In this document: positions 16,901 to 26,799 of the stretch, piece after piece
Position numbering within the stretch: position 1 is the first letter of the stretch
Layout: every line of letters begins with the position of its first letter
Assembly: GCA_963818885.1 (NCBI GenBank)
Contig: CAWFTP010000001.1
Span: forward strand, 372,001 to 436,000
DNA: 64,000 nt
Source of the DNA: DATFDN01 sp963818885
GTDB taxonomy: Bacteria; Pseudomonadota; Alphaproteobacteria; Acetobacterales; Acetobacteraceae
Direction: 5' to 3'
Notes under the pieces: generated by a model
Database searches by the model: none
What the model saw: the letters and a program-made list of their open reading frames with translations, nothing else
What the model was told of the DNA's origin: nothing
Translations under genes and position numbers: made by a program

Positions 16901-17358
16901 TGCAGCCGATAGTCATCCCGCCCTGGCACTGGGCGCTCGCCGCGCACGTCCTCTGCGCCGTCATCTGGGTAGGCGGCATGGCGTTCGCCGTGCTCATCAT
17001 GCGCCCCAGCATCGGCAATCTGGAACCGGCGCAGCGCGTCGCGGTGCACAACCAGGTATTCCGCCGCTTCTTCCGCCTGCTGTGGCACGTCATCCCGATC
17101 CTGCTCATCGCCGCCTACGCGATGGTGCTGACCGCCTATCACGGCGACTTCGCGCACCTGCCCTGGAACGTGAACGTTATGCAGGTCCTCGGCTGGATCA
17201 TGGTGATCGTGTTCCTGTGGGTCTTCTTCGGCCCCTACCGGCGTTTCCGCGCCGCGGCGTCGAACGCGCGCGCGGCGCAGGCGGGCGAGCGCATCCGCAA
17301 GCTGATCATGGCCAACCTGATCCTGGGCGTGATCGTGATCATCGTCGCCGCGCTGTAG
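16900..17358 (+). CDS. CopD-like integral membrane protein
   Basis: A 152-residue protein with four predicted membrane helices. HWALAAHVLCAVIWVGGMAF with a conserved His and Trp-Val-Gly-Gly, FFRLLWHVIPILLIAAYA, VMQVLGWIMVIVFLW and the C-terminal ANLILGVIVIIVAAL resemble the CopD/DUF2269 domain of copper-resistance and haem-binding membrane proteins. The conserved His residues could bind haem or copper. It is coupled to the ParA-like gene by a one-base overlap and is followed 14 bases later by the dehydrogenase with an AGAGGAGA ribosome-binding site. Confidence 0.72.
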   Translation: MQPIVIPPWHWALAAHVLCAVIWVGGMAFAVLIMRPSIGNLEPAQRVAVHNQVFRRFFRLLWHVIPILLIAAYAMVLTAYHGDFAHLPWNVNVMQVLGWIMVIVFLWVFFGPYRRFRAAASNARAAQAGERIRKLIMANLILGVIVIIVAAL

Positions 17359-17372
17359 AAGAGGAGACGGAC

Positions 17373-18245
17373 ATGCGCGCTGTCGCACGAATCGGGTTCA
17401 TCGGCCTCGGCGTGATGGGAGAGCCGATGTGTGGCCATCTCGCCCGCAAGGGCGGCGTGCCAGTCCTCGCCTACGACCGGCGCAACGAACCGGTCGCGCG
17501 GCTCGCCACCGCCGGCGTCGGCGCATCCTCGGTGGCCGAGATCGCTGGAAGCTGCGACCTGATCCTGCTGTCGCTGCCGGACGGCAAGGCGGTGGCGAGC
17601 GTGATCGCCGAGCTGGAGCTGCGACTGTCGGAGGGCCAGTGTGTGGTGGACACCAGCACCTCGCCGCTCGGGCTGACGCGCGAGATCGGCGCGCGACTTG
17701 AGGCGCGCGGCATCAGCTTCGCCGACGCGCCGGTCGCGCGAACGCGCGAGGCGGCGGCGAGGGGCGAGCTGTCGATCATGGTCGGCGCATCCGATGCGAT
17801 GTTCGCCCATGTCCGCCCGATCCTCGACACCATGGGCACCGACGTCACCCATTGCGGCCCGATCGGCAGCGGCCAGGTGGTGAAGATCCTCAACAACATG
17901 CTGGTGTTCCAAAACACGCAGGCGATCGCCGAGGCGATGGCGATCGGCAGGCGCAACGGCGTGCCGCCCGACGTGCTGCTGGGGGCCATCGCCAAGGGCT
18001 CGGGTGACAGCTTCGTGCTGCGCAGCCACGCGATGAAGGCGATGCTGCCGGGCGTGTTCCCCGAGCGCGCGTTTTCCACCCGCTACGCGATGAAGGACCT
18101 GTCCTACGCGCTCGACATGGCCCACGAATTGGGCGTCGCGGTCCCCGGTGCGGAACTCACCATGCGCCGCCTGCAGGAGGCCGAGCGCGATGGGATGGGG
18201 GAGGCGTACCACCCGGTGGTGCTGCGGGTGATCGACAAACCATGA
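17373..18245 (+). CDS. NAD(P)-dependent oxidoreductase, 3-hydroxyisobutyrate dehydrogenase family
   Basis: A 290-residue beta-hydroxyacid dehydrogenase: Rossmann motif IGFIGLGVMGEPMCGHLARK at the N-terminus, DTSTSPLGLTREIGARL in the substrate-loop position (consensus DxST), APVARTREAAARGELSIMVG, and the catalytic Lys in GSGQVVKILNNMLV. The family reduces or oxidises short beta-hydroxyacids such as 3-hydroxyisobutyrate or tartronate semialdehyde. Strong Shine-Dalgarno before the ATG. It overlaps the following hydrolase gene by four bases (ATGA), indicating one transcript with the hydrolase and cupin genes. Confidence 0.88.
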   Translation: MRAVARIGFIGLGVMGEPMCGHLARKGGVPVLAYDRRNEPVARLATAGVGASSVAEIAGSCDLILLSLPDGKAVASVIAELELRLSEGQCVVDTSTSPLGLTREIGARLEARGISFADAPVARTREAAARGELSIMVGASDAMFAHVRPILDTMGTDVTHCGPIGSGQVVKILNNMLVFQNTQAIAEAMAIGRRNGVPPDVLLGAIAKGSGDSFVLRSHAMKAMLPGVFPERAFSTRYAMKDLSYALDMAHELGVAVPGAELTMRRLQEAERDGMGEAYHPVVLRVIDKP

Positions 18246-19456
18246 GGCGCTTTCCCGATCGCGCTGCCTGGCGCGCCGCCTGCGACGCCGACCCGGTGCT
18301 CGCCACCTGGCGGGGACCGTGGCAAGCGGGGTTCGCGATCGACACCGGCAGCGGCGCGCTCGCAACTTTCGGCGAGACGGTGCCCGGCTTCACCTTCGCC
18401 GCCGAGCCCCAGACATGGGCGCGCTACCTGGAACCGGTGCCGCCGCGCCATCATCACAGCATCTTCGCCATGCTCGCGCGCGTGCCGGGGACCCGCGTCG
18501 AGGGCGACGAGCTCGGCTTCCATCAGCACGTACATCGCGTGCGGCGGGTGCTGGAAATCGGCAAATGGTTGGCACTCGGCCACGATGCGCCGGCGCCGGT
18601 ATCGCTGCGACCCTCGATCGGCGCCGCGCCGACGCCCGTTGCGACCGGCAGCTACGTCACGGTCAGCGCGCGCGGGCAGACCTGGCCGATCTACTACGAG
18701 AGCGCGGGGAACGGGCCACCGATCCTGTGCCTGCACACGGCGGGCGCCGACGGGCGGCAGTTCCAGCGGCTGATGACCGAACCGCGCGTCACCAGCTCGC
18801 ATCGCCTCGTCGCCTTCGACCTGCCCTGGCACGGCAAGTCGCCCCCGCCAGCGGGCGCGGTGCCTGGGTCCTGGCGTCTCGACACCGAGCTCTACGTCGA
18901 GCTCATCATGCGATTCATCGCCGCCGCCGGATTGGCCAACCCGATCGTGCTGGGCGCCTCGATGTCGGGCGAAATCTGCCTGGAGCTGGCGCTGCGCTAC
19001 CCCGACGCGTTCTGCGCCATCATCGCCTGCGAGGCGTGCGAGCGGGTCAAGGGCCGGCAGACCCACTGGCCGCTGCATCCGGCGGTCAATGCGGGTTACT
19101 TCGTCCCCGAATGGATCGAGGGGCTGATGGCGCCGCAAAGCCCCGCCGAATGCGCCGCCGAGGTGCTATGGCACTACGCCCAGGGCGGCCCGGGCGTGTT
19201 CTACGGCGACATAGCGTTCTACTCGGGCGACTGGGACGCGCGCGGGCGCGTCGAGCGGATCGACGCGCGCCGCGCCGGGCTGTTCATGCTGACCGGCGAA
19301 TACGACTACTCCTGCACGACGGAAATGTCGGCGGCGACGGCGGCGAAGATTGCGGGCGTTCGGTTCCAGGCGATGACCGGCATCGGCCACTTCCCTTTCG
19401 CCGAGAACCCGGCGCGGTTCTTGGATTACCTGCTGCCGATCCTGGCGGAGGTGTAG
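18242..19456 (+). CDS. Alpha/beta hydrolase with N-terminal extension
   Basis: A 404-residue protein. Residues 1-135 form an extension with no domain I recognise (PGFTFAAEPQTWARYLEPVP, HHSIFAMLARVPGTR). Residues about 140-404 are an alpha/beta hydrolase: ILCLHTAGADGRQFQ (HT oxyanion region), FDLPWHGKSPPP, the nucleophile elbow LGASMSGEICLELAL with Ser in G-A-S-M-S, the acid in LTGEYDYSC, and the His in GIGHFPFAENP. The catalytic triad is therefore complete. Context with a beta-hydroxyacid dehydrogenase and a cupin suggests a small catabolic operon; substrate unknown. Confidence 0.82.
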   Translation: MRRFPDRAAWRAACDADPVLATWRGPWQAGFAIDTGSGALATFGETVPGFTFAAEPQTWARYLEPVPPRHHHSIFAMLARVPGTRVEGDELGFHQHVHRVRRVLEIGKWLALGHDAPAPVSLRPSIGAAPTPVATGSYVTVSARGQTWPIYYESAGNGPPILCLHTAGADGRQFQRLMTEPRVTSSHRLVAFDLPWHGKSPPPAGAVPGSWRLDTELYVELIMRFIAAAGLANPIVLGASMSGEICLELALRYPDAFCAIIACEACERVKGRQTHWPLHPAVNAGYFVPEWIEGLMAPQSPAECAAEVLWHYAQGGPGVFYGDIAFYSGDWDARGRVERIDARRAGLFMLTGEYDYSCTTEMSAATAAKIAGVRFQAMTGIGHFPFAENPARFLDYLLPILAEV

Positions 19457-19460
19457 CGCC

Positions 19461-19875
19461 ATGCCATTCGAGACCAAGCAAATCAGCGCAGCGCCTGACG
19501 CGATCGCGCTCGACGGCAGCGAGGTGCGCATGCTGTGCGGCCTGTCGCGCGGCAGCGCTGTCGGTGTTCACCCTGCCGGCGCACCAGGTGGCGCGCGCGG
19601 TGGCGCATCGCACGATCGAGGAGGTCTGGTACATCGTCTCCGGAACCGGACAGATGTGGCGCCGGCTCGGCGATCAGGAGGAGGTCGTCGCGATGGCGCC
19701 CGGCGTCTCGCTCAGCATTCCCACCGGCACCCATTTCCAGTTCCGCTGTGACGGGGAGGAGCCGCTGACGATCGTCGCCGCCGTGATGCCGCCCTGGCCG
19801 GGCGATCAGGAGGTGTACACGGTCGAAGGCAAATGGCCGGCAACTATCAGCCACACGGATGCAGCGCCGCCATGA
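19461..19875 (+). pseudogene. Cupin-domain protein, one +1 frameshift
   Basis: Starts MPFETKQISAAPDAIALDGS and then, after a shift near 19548-19560 (coding string GCGGCAGCGCTGTCGG), continues in the next frame as LSVFTLPAHQVARAVAHRT, IEEVWYIVSGTGQMWRR and SLSIPTGTHFQFRCDGEEP. These are the two cupin motifs with metal-binding His/Glu. Without the extra base it would be a 137-residue single-domain cupin. It starts four bases after the hydrolase stop, so it belongs to the same operon. Its 3' end overlaps the convergent thyX by 29 bases. Confidence 0.8.
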
Positions 19876-20785
19876 ACTCCGTCCACTCGCGCTTGTTGAG
19901 CCCGCTTTGCGCTTGCTCCACCGCTTCGCCCGCCAGCATGCGGCGTAGCACCGCGAGCATGCCGGCGGAGAACGACGCTGCATCCAGCCGGTAATCGAGG
20001 AAGGCCGCGTACGTCACCGGCACCCAGGCGCGCACCGTCTCCAGCATCGCCTCGGCATAGACCCTGATCTCATGCTGGGCATGCGCATCCGCGCGCAGCG
20101 AGAGGAAGCCGAGCAGATTGTGCAGGTCGGTCTTCCAGTACCACTGCGTGTAGGTGTTGAGCGTCAGGTTCATCCGCGCGAGTTCGCGCGCAAGGCCGGA
20201 ACGCGAGGGGTCTTCTTCCTCGTTCAACATCCACGCATAGTCGTCGTAACAGCGCGTCGCATCCTCACGCAGCAGGCGCAGCACGCGGTCGGCCTCCGCT
20301 TCCGGCAAGGTCGCGCCCCTTCCCTGGCGGTTGCTCGCCGACTGCACGGCGAGCTGCTCGGGCGCCGGTAGGTAGAACTCCCGGTCAAGGACCGAATAGC
20401 GGGCGGAGTATTCGTTCACGTTCGCGGTGCGGTGCCTGATCCACTGGCGGGCGACGAAGATCGGCAGCTTCACATGGTATTTGATCTCGCACATCTCGAA
20501 TGGCGTTGAATGGCGATGGCGCATCAAATAGCGGATCAGCCCCGCATCCTCCGACACCCGCCTGGTGCCGCGCCCGTAGGACACCCGCGCCGCCTGGACC
20601 ACCGCGGCGTCATCGCCCATGTAGTCGATCACCCGCACGAAGCCGTGGTCGAGCACGGGAAGGGGCTGGAACAGCAGCGCCTCGAGCGCGGGAACGGTCG
20701 GCCGTAGCGTCTCAGCGGGCCGGTGGCGCGCGGCCTCGATTTCCTGGCGCTGCTCGGGCGTGAGCTGCATCGCGGGACTCCACAT
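19847..20785 (-). CDS. thyX: FAD-dependent thymidylate synthase
   Basis: Makes dTMP from dUMP using methylenetetrahydrofolate and FAD. The ThyX signature is exact: QWIRHRTANVNEYSARYS (RHRxxSxNExSxR with A for the first S). Other conserved parts are ARVSYGRGTRRV, HRHSTPFEMCEIKYHVK and LNTYTQWYWKTDLHNLLGFL. Length 312 (or 307 from the ATG at 20770) fits the alphaproteobacterial type, longer than the Thermotoga enzyme. It is divergent from ssrA. Use of ThyX implies that dihydrofolate reductase demand is lower than with ThyA. Confidence 0.96.
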   Translation of the reverse strand: MWSPAMQLTPEQRQEIEAARHRPAETLRPTVPALEALLFQPLPVLDHGFVRVIDYMGDDAAVVQAARVSYGRGTRRVSEDAGLIRYLMRHRHSTPFEMCEIKYHVKLPIFVARQWIRHRTANVNEYSARYSVLDREFYLPAPEQLAVQSASNRQGRGATLPEAEADRVLRLLREDATRCYDDYAWMLNEEEDPSRSGLARELARMNLTLNTYTQWYWKTDLHNLLGFLSLRADAHAQHEIRVYAEAMLETVRAWVPVTYAAFLDYRLDAASFSAGMLAVLRRMLAGEAVEQAQSGLNKREWTEFMAALHPCG

Positions 20786-20844
20786 TCTGGGGTGGCGCGC
20801 CTATATCCCATGCGCCGAGTTCCGCTCGGCTATGGCGATAAACG

Positions 20845-21088
20845 GTGCGTGGAATAAACGACGTGGACCCGGGGGCAGTGCCCGGCGCCTCCACCATTCC
20901 GACCCGGCAGGTCGGCAGATATGGGGGCGAAACAGGCTCGACACGCGTGGTAAAGACCCATTTTTCGCTCGGCATGGTTCCGCCGTTATCGGGCCATTCT
21001 ACAGGTGCCAATGACAACATGGCGCTCGCTGTCGCTGCATAAGCGATAAGCGCGGTTCGGGGGGCACCGGGCAACAGAAGCCCCCCAT
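20845..21088 (+). ncRNA. ssrA: Transfer-messenger RNA, alphaproteobacterial permuted two-piece form
   Basis: Both halves of a circularly permuted tmRNA are visible. The acceptor piece comes first and ends CGCCTCC-A-CCA (20887-20897), preceded by a T-arm CCGGG / CCCGG with loop GGCAGTG (not the usual TTCGAAT). After a 26-base intervening segment the coding piece starts GGGGGCGAAACAGG at 20924. GGGGGCG pairs with CGCCTCC over seven pairs including the G3-U70 wobble, the alanine identity element. A tag reading frame follows, then a stem GGGGGGC / GCCCCCC (21059-21086) near the 3' end. The intervening segment is removed in vivo in this class. Outer boundaries are approximate. sspB lies directly downstream. 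Confidence 0.93.
21007..21042 (+). other. tmRNA proteolysis-tag reading frame
   Basis: GCC AAT GAC AAC ATG GCG CTC GCT GTC GCT GCA TAA encodes ANDNMALAVAA, to which the tmRNA-borne Ala is added first. The ANDN opening and AVAA end are the SspB-binding and ClpX-binding parts of alphaproteobacterial tags; at 11 encoded residues the tag is on the short side. Confidence 0.9.
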
Positions 21089-21122
21089 TTCGCTCTCCCT
21101 TCCATTCGGCTATGCCCGCGCG

Positions 21123-21656
21123 ATGTCCGACGAACAGCCACCCGAGGTCGAAAGCCTGCTTCCCTACGAGGACTGGGCCGAGGCGGCGATGCGAGAGGTC
21201 GTGATCCGCGCCCTCGACTACGTCGTCGAGAACGGCCTGCCCGGCGGGCATCATTTCTACCTGACGTTCCGTACCGACCATCCCGGCGTGGTGATCCCGC
21301 CGCGCCTGCGCTCCCAATACCCGCAGGAGATGACGATCGTCCTGCAGCACCAGTTCTGGGACCTCAGGGTCGATCACGACACGCGCATCATCAATGTTGG
21401 CCTATCGTTCGGCGGCATCCCCTGCACCTTGCTGATCCCGCTGGGCGCGCTGACCGCCTTCGCCGACCCGCATGTCCGCTTCGCCTTACAGTTCCGCCCC
21501 GAGCCCCTGCCCGCGGTCGAGCCCGAGCCGCCGCAAGCGAGCGGCCCGCGCGAGGTGGTGATGCGCCCGGCCGGCGACGAGCCCGCCGCCCAAGAAGAGA
21601 CGCCGCAGGTGGTGAGCCTGGACGCATTCCGCCGCCGCGGGCCGGGGAAGGGCTGA
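21123..21656 (+). CDS. sspB: ClpXP adaptor SspB (alpha-proteobacterial type)
   Basis: A 177-residue protein. LPYEDWAEAAMREVVIRAL opens the substrate-binding domain, followed by FYLTFRTDHPGVVIPPRLR, QHQFWDLRVD and FGGIPCTLLIPLGALTAFAD, all conserved in SspB-alpha. A disordered Pro/Glu-rich linker (about 130-160) leads to the C-terminal XB motif VVSLDAFRRR that docks on the ClpX zinc domain. SspB delivers ssrA-tagged proteins to ClpXP; here it is encoded 35 bases downstream of ssrA itself, a direct functional pairing. Confidence 0.93.
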   Translation: MSDEQPPEVESLLPYEDWAEAAMREVVIRALDYVVENGLPGGHHFYLTFRTDHPGVVIPPRLRSQYPQEMTIVLQHQFWDLRVDHDTRIINVGLSFGGIPCTLLIPLGALTAFADPHVRFALQFRPEPLPAVEPEPPQASGPREVVMRPAGDEPAAQEETPQVVSLDAFRRRGPGKG

Positions 21657-21695
21657 GCCCTCACTGAGCTTCGCTCTCCTGCAAGGAGTCCCCTC

Positions 21696-23341
<1,646 letters not shown>

Positions 23342-23342
<1 letters not shown>

Positions 23343-23743
23343 TGCGCTTCGCCATCGACCGCATCGACCACATCGTGCTGAACGTGCGCGACGTGGACAA
23401 GACGGCCGCCTGGTACGAGGGCGTTCTGGGGATGCGGCGCGAGACGTTCGGGGACGACCATCGCACCGCGCTGCTGTTCGGCGGCCAGAAGATCAACCTC
23501 CGCCCGGCCTCGGCCGATCCGAACCTGTGGATCACCGGGGCTTCCGACGCGCCCGGCTCGGCCGACCTGTGCTTCATCACCGCCGTGCCGCCGGACGACG
23601 TCGTCGCCCATCTGCGGGTCTGCGGCATATCCCTGGTGGACGGGCCGGTGGCGCGAACCGGCGCGCTTGGGCCGATGCGCTCGGTCTACTGCCGCGACCC
23701 GGACGGCAACCTGGTCGAGATCGCGACCTACATTCCGGCCTGA
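23342..23743 (+). CDS. VOC-family (glyoxalase/bleomycin-resistance fold) protein
   Basis: A 133-residue single-module VOC protein: IDRIDHIVLNVRDVDKTAAW (first metal His), YEGVLGMRRETFGDDHRTALL, NLWITGASDAPGSADLCF, and the C-terminal SVYCRDPDGNLVEIATY with the Glu ligand. VOC proteins cover glyoxalase I, dioxygenases, epimerases and antibiotic-binding proteins; the sequence does not decide. It overlaps fumA by one base at its start and the transporter gene by one base at its end, so it sits in a three-gene operon. Confidence 0.85.
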
Positions 23744-24280
23744 TGCGCCGCCGCGTCGGCAGCGTCGCGCTGCTGTGCTTCCTGGGTCTGATCCCGCTCG
23801 CCAACTGGATGATCCTCCATGTCGGGACGGTCTGCCCGCCGGGCGGCCCGTGCCTCGTGCCGGTCGCGCCGGGACTGATGGCGCCCTCCGGGGTGGTGAC
23901 GGTCGGCGTCGCGCTGGTGCTGCGCGACGTCGTGCAGCGCTGCCTGGGCACGGTATGGGGGATCGCGGCGATCCTTGCTGGTACCGCGCTGTCCGTGCTG
24001 GTCGCGCCGCCCGCGCTCGTCGCCGGCTCCGGCGTCGCTTTCCTGCTGAGCGAGCTTGCCGATTTCGCCATCTACACGCCGCTGCAGCGGCGCCGGCTGA
24101 TGCTCGCCGTGCTCGCCTCGGCCGCCGCCGGCGTGGTGATCGAACTCGGTCGTGTTCCTAAGTCTCGCCTTCGGCAGCCTCGTCTTCCTGGAGGGGCAAA
24201 TCGTGGGCAAGTTGTGGGCCGTGGCGGTCAGCGCCCCCTTCATCCAGTGGCTGCGCCGGATCGCACCCTCTCCCGCGTGA
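23743..24280 (+). pseudogene. VUT-family (COG1738, queuosine-precursor-transporter-like) membrane protein, one +1 frameshift
   Basis: The first frame gives a membrane protein (LLCFLGLIPLANWMILH, APSGVVTVGVALVLRDVVQR, LSELADFAIYTPLQRR) with the RDxxQR and ELaDfaiYtplqrr patterns of COG1738/VUT proteins. After V-I at 24142-24149 the frame shifts by +1 and continues as SVVFLSLAFGSLVFLE, then GQIVGKLWAVAVSAPF, and ends SPA at 24280. Removing one A from GAACTCGG restores 178 residues. Well-studied relatives (YhhQ) import 7-cyano-7-deazaguanine. The assignment to the exact substrate is tentative. Confidence 0.65.
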
Positions 24281-24298
24281 GCGGCGGATGCCGCCGCT
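24280..24298 (+). terminator. GC-rich hairpin after the transporter gene
   Basis: AGCGGCGG / CCGCCGCT is a perfect 8-base stem with an ATG loop, starting at the last base of the stop codon. It has no T-run, so it may be a weak or Rho-assisted terminator for the fumA-VOC-VUT operon. Confidence 0.45.
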
Positions 24299-24444
24299 GA
24301 CCAACAGAGCAGACCCAGAATAATGGCTGGAACGAATCGCATCGTTGCTTCCGGGGCTGGCGATTGCGCCGGCGGCCTGTCTCGGCGATGACACTACCGG
24401 GGCCGGCATGGCTCAGCCATACCTATCGAGAAGGACTTTCCCGG

Positions 24445-25674
24445 ATGCGGCTTTCACGACGGACACTGTTGGGCGCGGCGGCAACCATGCCGCTCGCCGG
24501 GCGGATCGCGCGGGCGGAGACACCGACCCTCAAGCTCGGGGTGCTCAATGACCTGTCCGGCCCCTATCGCGACGACGGCGGCATGACGTCGGTGGTCTGT
24601 GCCAAGCAGGCGCTGATCGATTTCGGCGTGCCCGGCAAGGGCTTCAACGTCGATGTGATCTACGCCGACCACCAGAACAAGCCGCAAGTCGGCGCCTCGA
24701 TCGCGCGCCAATGGTTCGACCGGGACGGCGTGGACGCGATCGTCGACGTGCCGACCTCCTCGGTCGCACTCGCGGTGGCGACGATCTGCCGCGAGAAGAA
24801 CAAGGTGATGCTCAACTCGGGCGGCGGCACATCCGACCTCACCGGGCCGCAATGCAGCCCGAACACGATTCACTGGACCTACGACACCTGGATGCTCGCC
24901 AGATCCACCGGAGGCGCCACGGTGAAGCTGGGCGGCGACAAATGGTTCTTCATCACCGCCGACTACGTGTTTGGCCAGACGCTGGAGCGTGACACTGCCG
25001 AGCAGGTCAAGCAGGCCGGCGGCAAGGTCATGGGTAGCATCCGCTATCCGTTTCCGGAGACCACCGACTTCTCAGCCGAGCTGGTCCGAGCGCAGGCCTC
25101 GGGGGCCAACGTAATCGGCCTGTGCAACGCCGGCGCGGATACCGCGAACTGCATCAAGCAGGCGCACGAGTTCGGCCTGATGGGCGGCAAGACCCGCGTC
25201 GTCGCCATGCTGATACAGAGCACCGATATCCACGCGCTCGGCCTGGAGGCCGCGAAGGGACTCCGCTACAGCGAATCCTATTACTGGGATCTCAACGATC
25301 GCACGCGCGCCTTCAACGACCGAGTGAAGGGCAAGACGCCGAACGGCATCTGGCCGAACATGACGCAGGCGGGGAATTACGGGGCGGTGATGCACTATTT
25401 GAAGGCGGCCTCCGCCATGGGCATCGCGGCGGCCAAGGCCGACGGCCGCGCCGCGGTCGAGCAGATGAAGAAGATGCCGACCGACGACGACGCGTTCGGG
25501 CCCGGGAAGATTCGCGTGGACGGTCGCGCCCTGCACCCGGTCTATCTCTTTGAGGTGAAGACCCCGGCGGAAAGCAAGCAGCCCTGGGACGTCGCCAAGG
25601 TTGTCGCGACGACGCCGATGGATGAGGCTTGGCGTCCGCTGAGCGAGGGCGGCTGCCCGTTGGTCAAGAGCTGA
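24445..25674 (+). CDS. Branched-chain-amino-acid-type ABC transporter substrate-binding protein
   Basis: A 409-residue periplasmic protein of the LivK/Peripla_BP_6 family. The start at 24445 gives a Tat-like signal (MRLSRRTLLGAAATMPLAG); the upstream open frame lacks sense. Conserved parts: TLKLGVLNDLSGPYRDDGG, VGASIARQWFDRDGVDAIVD, NSGGGTSDLTGPQCSPNTIH and KWFFITADYVFGQTLE. Such proteins bind amino acids, amides or aromatic acids; no permease or ATPase gene is near, so it is an orphan binding protein. It lies 165 bases after the previous operon and is convergent with the sco gene. Confidence 0.9.
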   Translation: MRLSRRTLLGAAATMPLAGRIARAETPTLKLGVLNDLSGPYRDDGGMTSVVCAKQALIDFGVPGKGFNVDVIYADHQNKPQVGASIARQWFDRDGVDAIVDVPTSSVALAVATICREKNKVMLNSGGGTSDLTGPQCSPNTIHWTYDTWMLARSTGGATVKLGGDKWFFITADYVFGQTLERDTAEQVKQAGGKVMGSIRYPFPETTDFSAELVRAQASGANVIGLCNAGADTANCIKQAHEFGLMGGKTRVVAMLIQSTDIHALGLEAAKGLRYSESYYWDLNDRTRAFNDRVKGKTPNGIWPNMTQAGNYGAVMHYLKAASAMGIAAAKADGRAAVEQMKKMPTDDDAFGPGKIRVDGRALHPVYLFEVKTPAESKQPWDVAKVVATTPMDEAWRPLSEGGCPLVKS

Positions 25675-25684
25675 GGGCGAGTGG

Positions 25685-26288
25685 CTACTCCTCGCCCTTC
25701 TCCACCAGCCGGCGCAGATCGGCGGCGGTGCCGGCGATGTCGGGGTGCGATGTGGCGAGGGTGTCCAGCAGCAGGCGCGCCCGTCCGTCGCCATCGAACA
25801 CGTAGATCGCCGCCGAATGGGTCACCTGGTACGGGTGCGAGGCACTAGCAGGCGTCACCGAGTAGGCAAGGCGGAAGCGGCGGGCGAGCCGGGCGATGGC
25901 GTCGGCATCGCCGCGCAGGCCGATGAAGTCCGGTCCGAACGCGGCGGTGTACGCCGCCAGTACCGGGCGGTGTATCGCGGGTGGGATCGACGGTGACGAA
26001 CAGGAAGCGGACATGGGCGGCGACGGCGCCGACAAGCCGCAGTGCTTCCGCCACGTGTGCCAGCGTCAGCGGGCACACGTCAGGACATTGCGTGTAGCCC
26101 AGGTACAGCATTGTGACCTTGCCGCGGAAATCAGCCGCCGTGACCGGCCTGCCGGTGTTCCCATCCGTCATCGCGAAGACTAGCGAGGGCGCGTAGCCGG
26201 TCACATCCGTATTGTGCCATCCGGCCGCGCCCGCCTGGGTGGGACCCAGAAGCAGCACGGCCAGTAGGACCCGGGCGAGGAGGGTCAT
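25685..26288 (-). pseudogene. SCO1/SenC copper chaperone, one +1 frameshift
   Basis: Signal peptide MTLLARVLLAVLLLGPTQAG, then DFRGKVTMLYLGYTQCPDVC: the thioredoxin-like fold with the copper-binding CxxxC (CPDVC) of Sco proteins, and VRFLFVTVDPTRDTP. Near 25962-25972 (coding string CCGCCCGGTACTGG) the frame shifts by +1 to VLAAYTAAFGPDFIGLRGD and on to SHPYQVTHSAAIYVFDGDG, where the conserved copper His is present. Sco proteins help build the CuA centre of cytochrome c oxidase. The start overlaps the PCuAC stop by four bases. All functional residues survive. Confidence 0.85.
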
Positions 26289-26692
26289 TTCCGCCCGGCG
26301 GCGCCGAACACGGGGAACTCGGCGTTGACCGTACCCCCGTCCTGGAAGGTGAGCGTGACCCGCACGCGCTGCCCCGGCGCCATGTGCGGCTGCATGCACA
26401 TCAGGTGATAGCCGCCCGGGCTGAAGGACAGCGCCCCGTGCGCCGGCACCGCAACCGCGCTGACACCCATCATCCGGTCGGCGCCCCCGCTCGTCTCGCT
26501 CCTGTGAAGCATCAGCATCCCACAGGCGGGCGAACGCGCGCCGGTCAGCGTCACCGGCGAGCTGGAGGCGTTGCGTAGCGTCATGTAGCCGCCAGCCGGA
26601 ACCTGCGGCACGATGTAGCGGAACCACGGCTGCTCGACGCTGATCGGGGAATTGGCGGCGGCGGCGGCCAGAATGAGAGCGACGAATGGCAC
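26285..26692 (-). CDS. Periplasmic copper chaperone PCu(A)C
   Basis: A 135-residue exported protein. After a short hydrophobic leader (VPFVALILAAAAANSP) it carries the PCuAC/DUF461 copper site: MLMLHRSETSGGADRMMGV and LSFSPGGYHLMCMQPHMAPG, i.e. the H-x10-M-x21-H-x-M pattern. It hands Cu(I) to Sco and cytochrome oxidase subunit II. The GTG at 26692 is preferred over the more upstream frame because it directly opens the signal peptide. ATGA overlap with sco makes a two-gene operon; divergent from the 2OG-oxygenase gene. Confidence 0.9.
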   Translation of the reverse strand: MPFVALILAAAAANSPISVEQPWFRYIVPQVPAGGYMTLRNASSSPVTLTGARSPACGMLMLHRSETSGGADRMMGVSAVAVPAHGALSFSPGGYHLMCMQPHMAPGQRVRVTLTFQDGGTVNAEFPVFGAAGRK

Positions 26693-26799
26693 GCGATGGT
26701 CCTTCGGATGCTCGGTCGATCCCGTCGCGATACGCGTGGGCACGATGCAGGGCAAGGAGCGGAGGGTCCGCCGCGCCGCCAAGTCCTATATGTGGCGGC

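Noticed and set aside
16283..17358. A chromosome-partition operon around the ParA-like gene
   Set aside because: No ParB, no parS-like palindromes; the partner gene is a CopD-like membrane protein.
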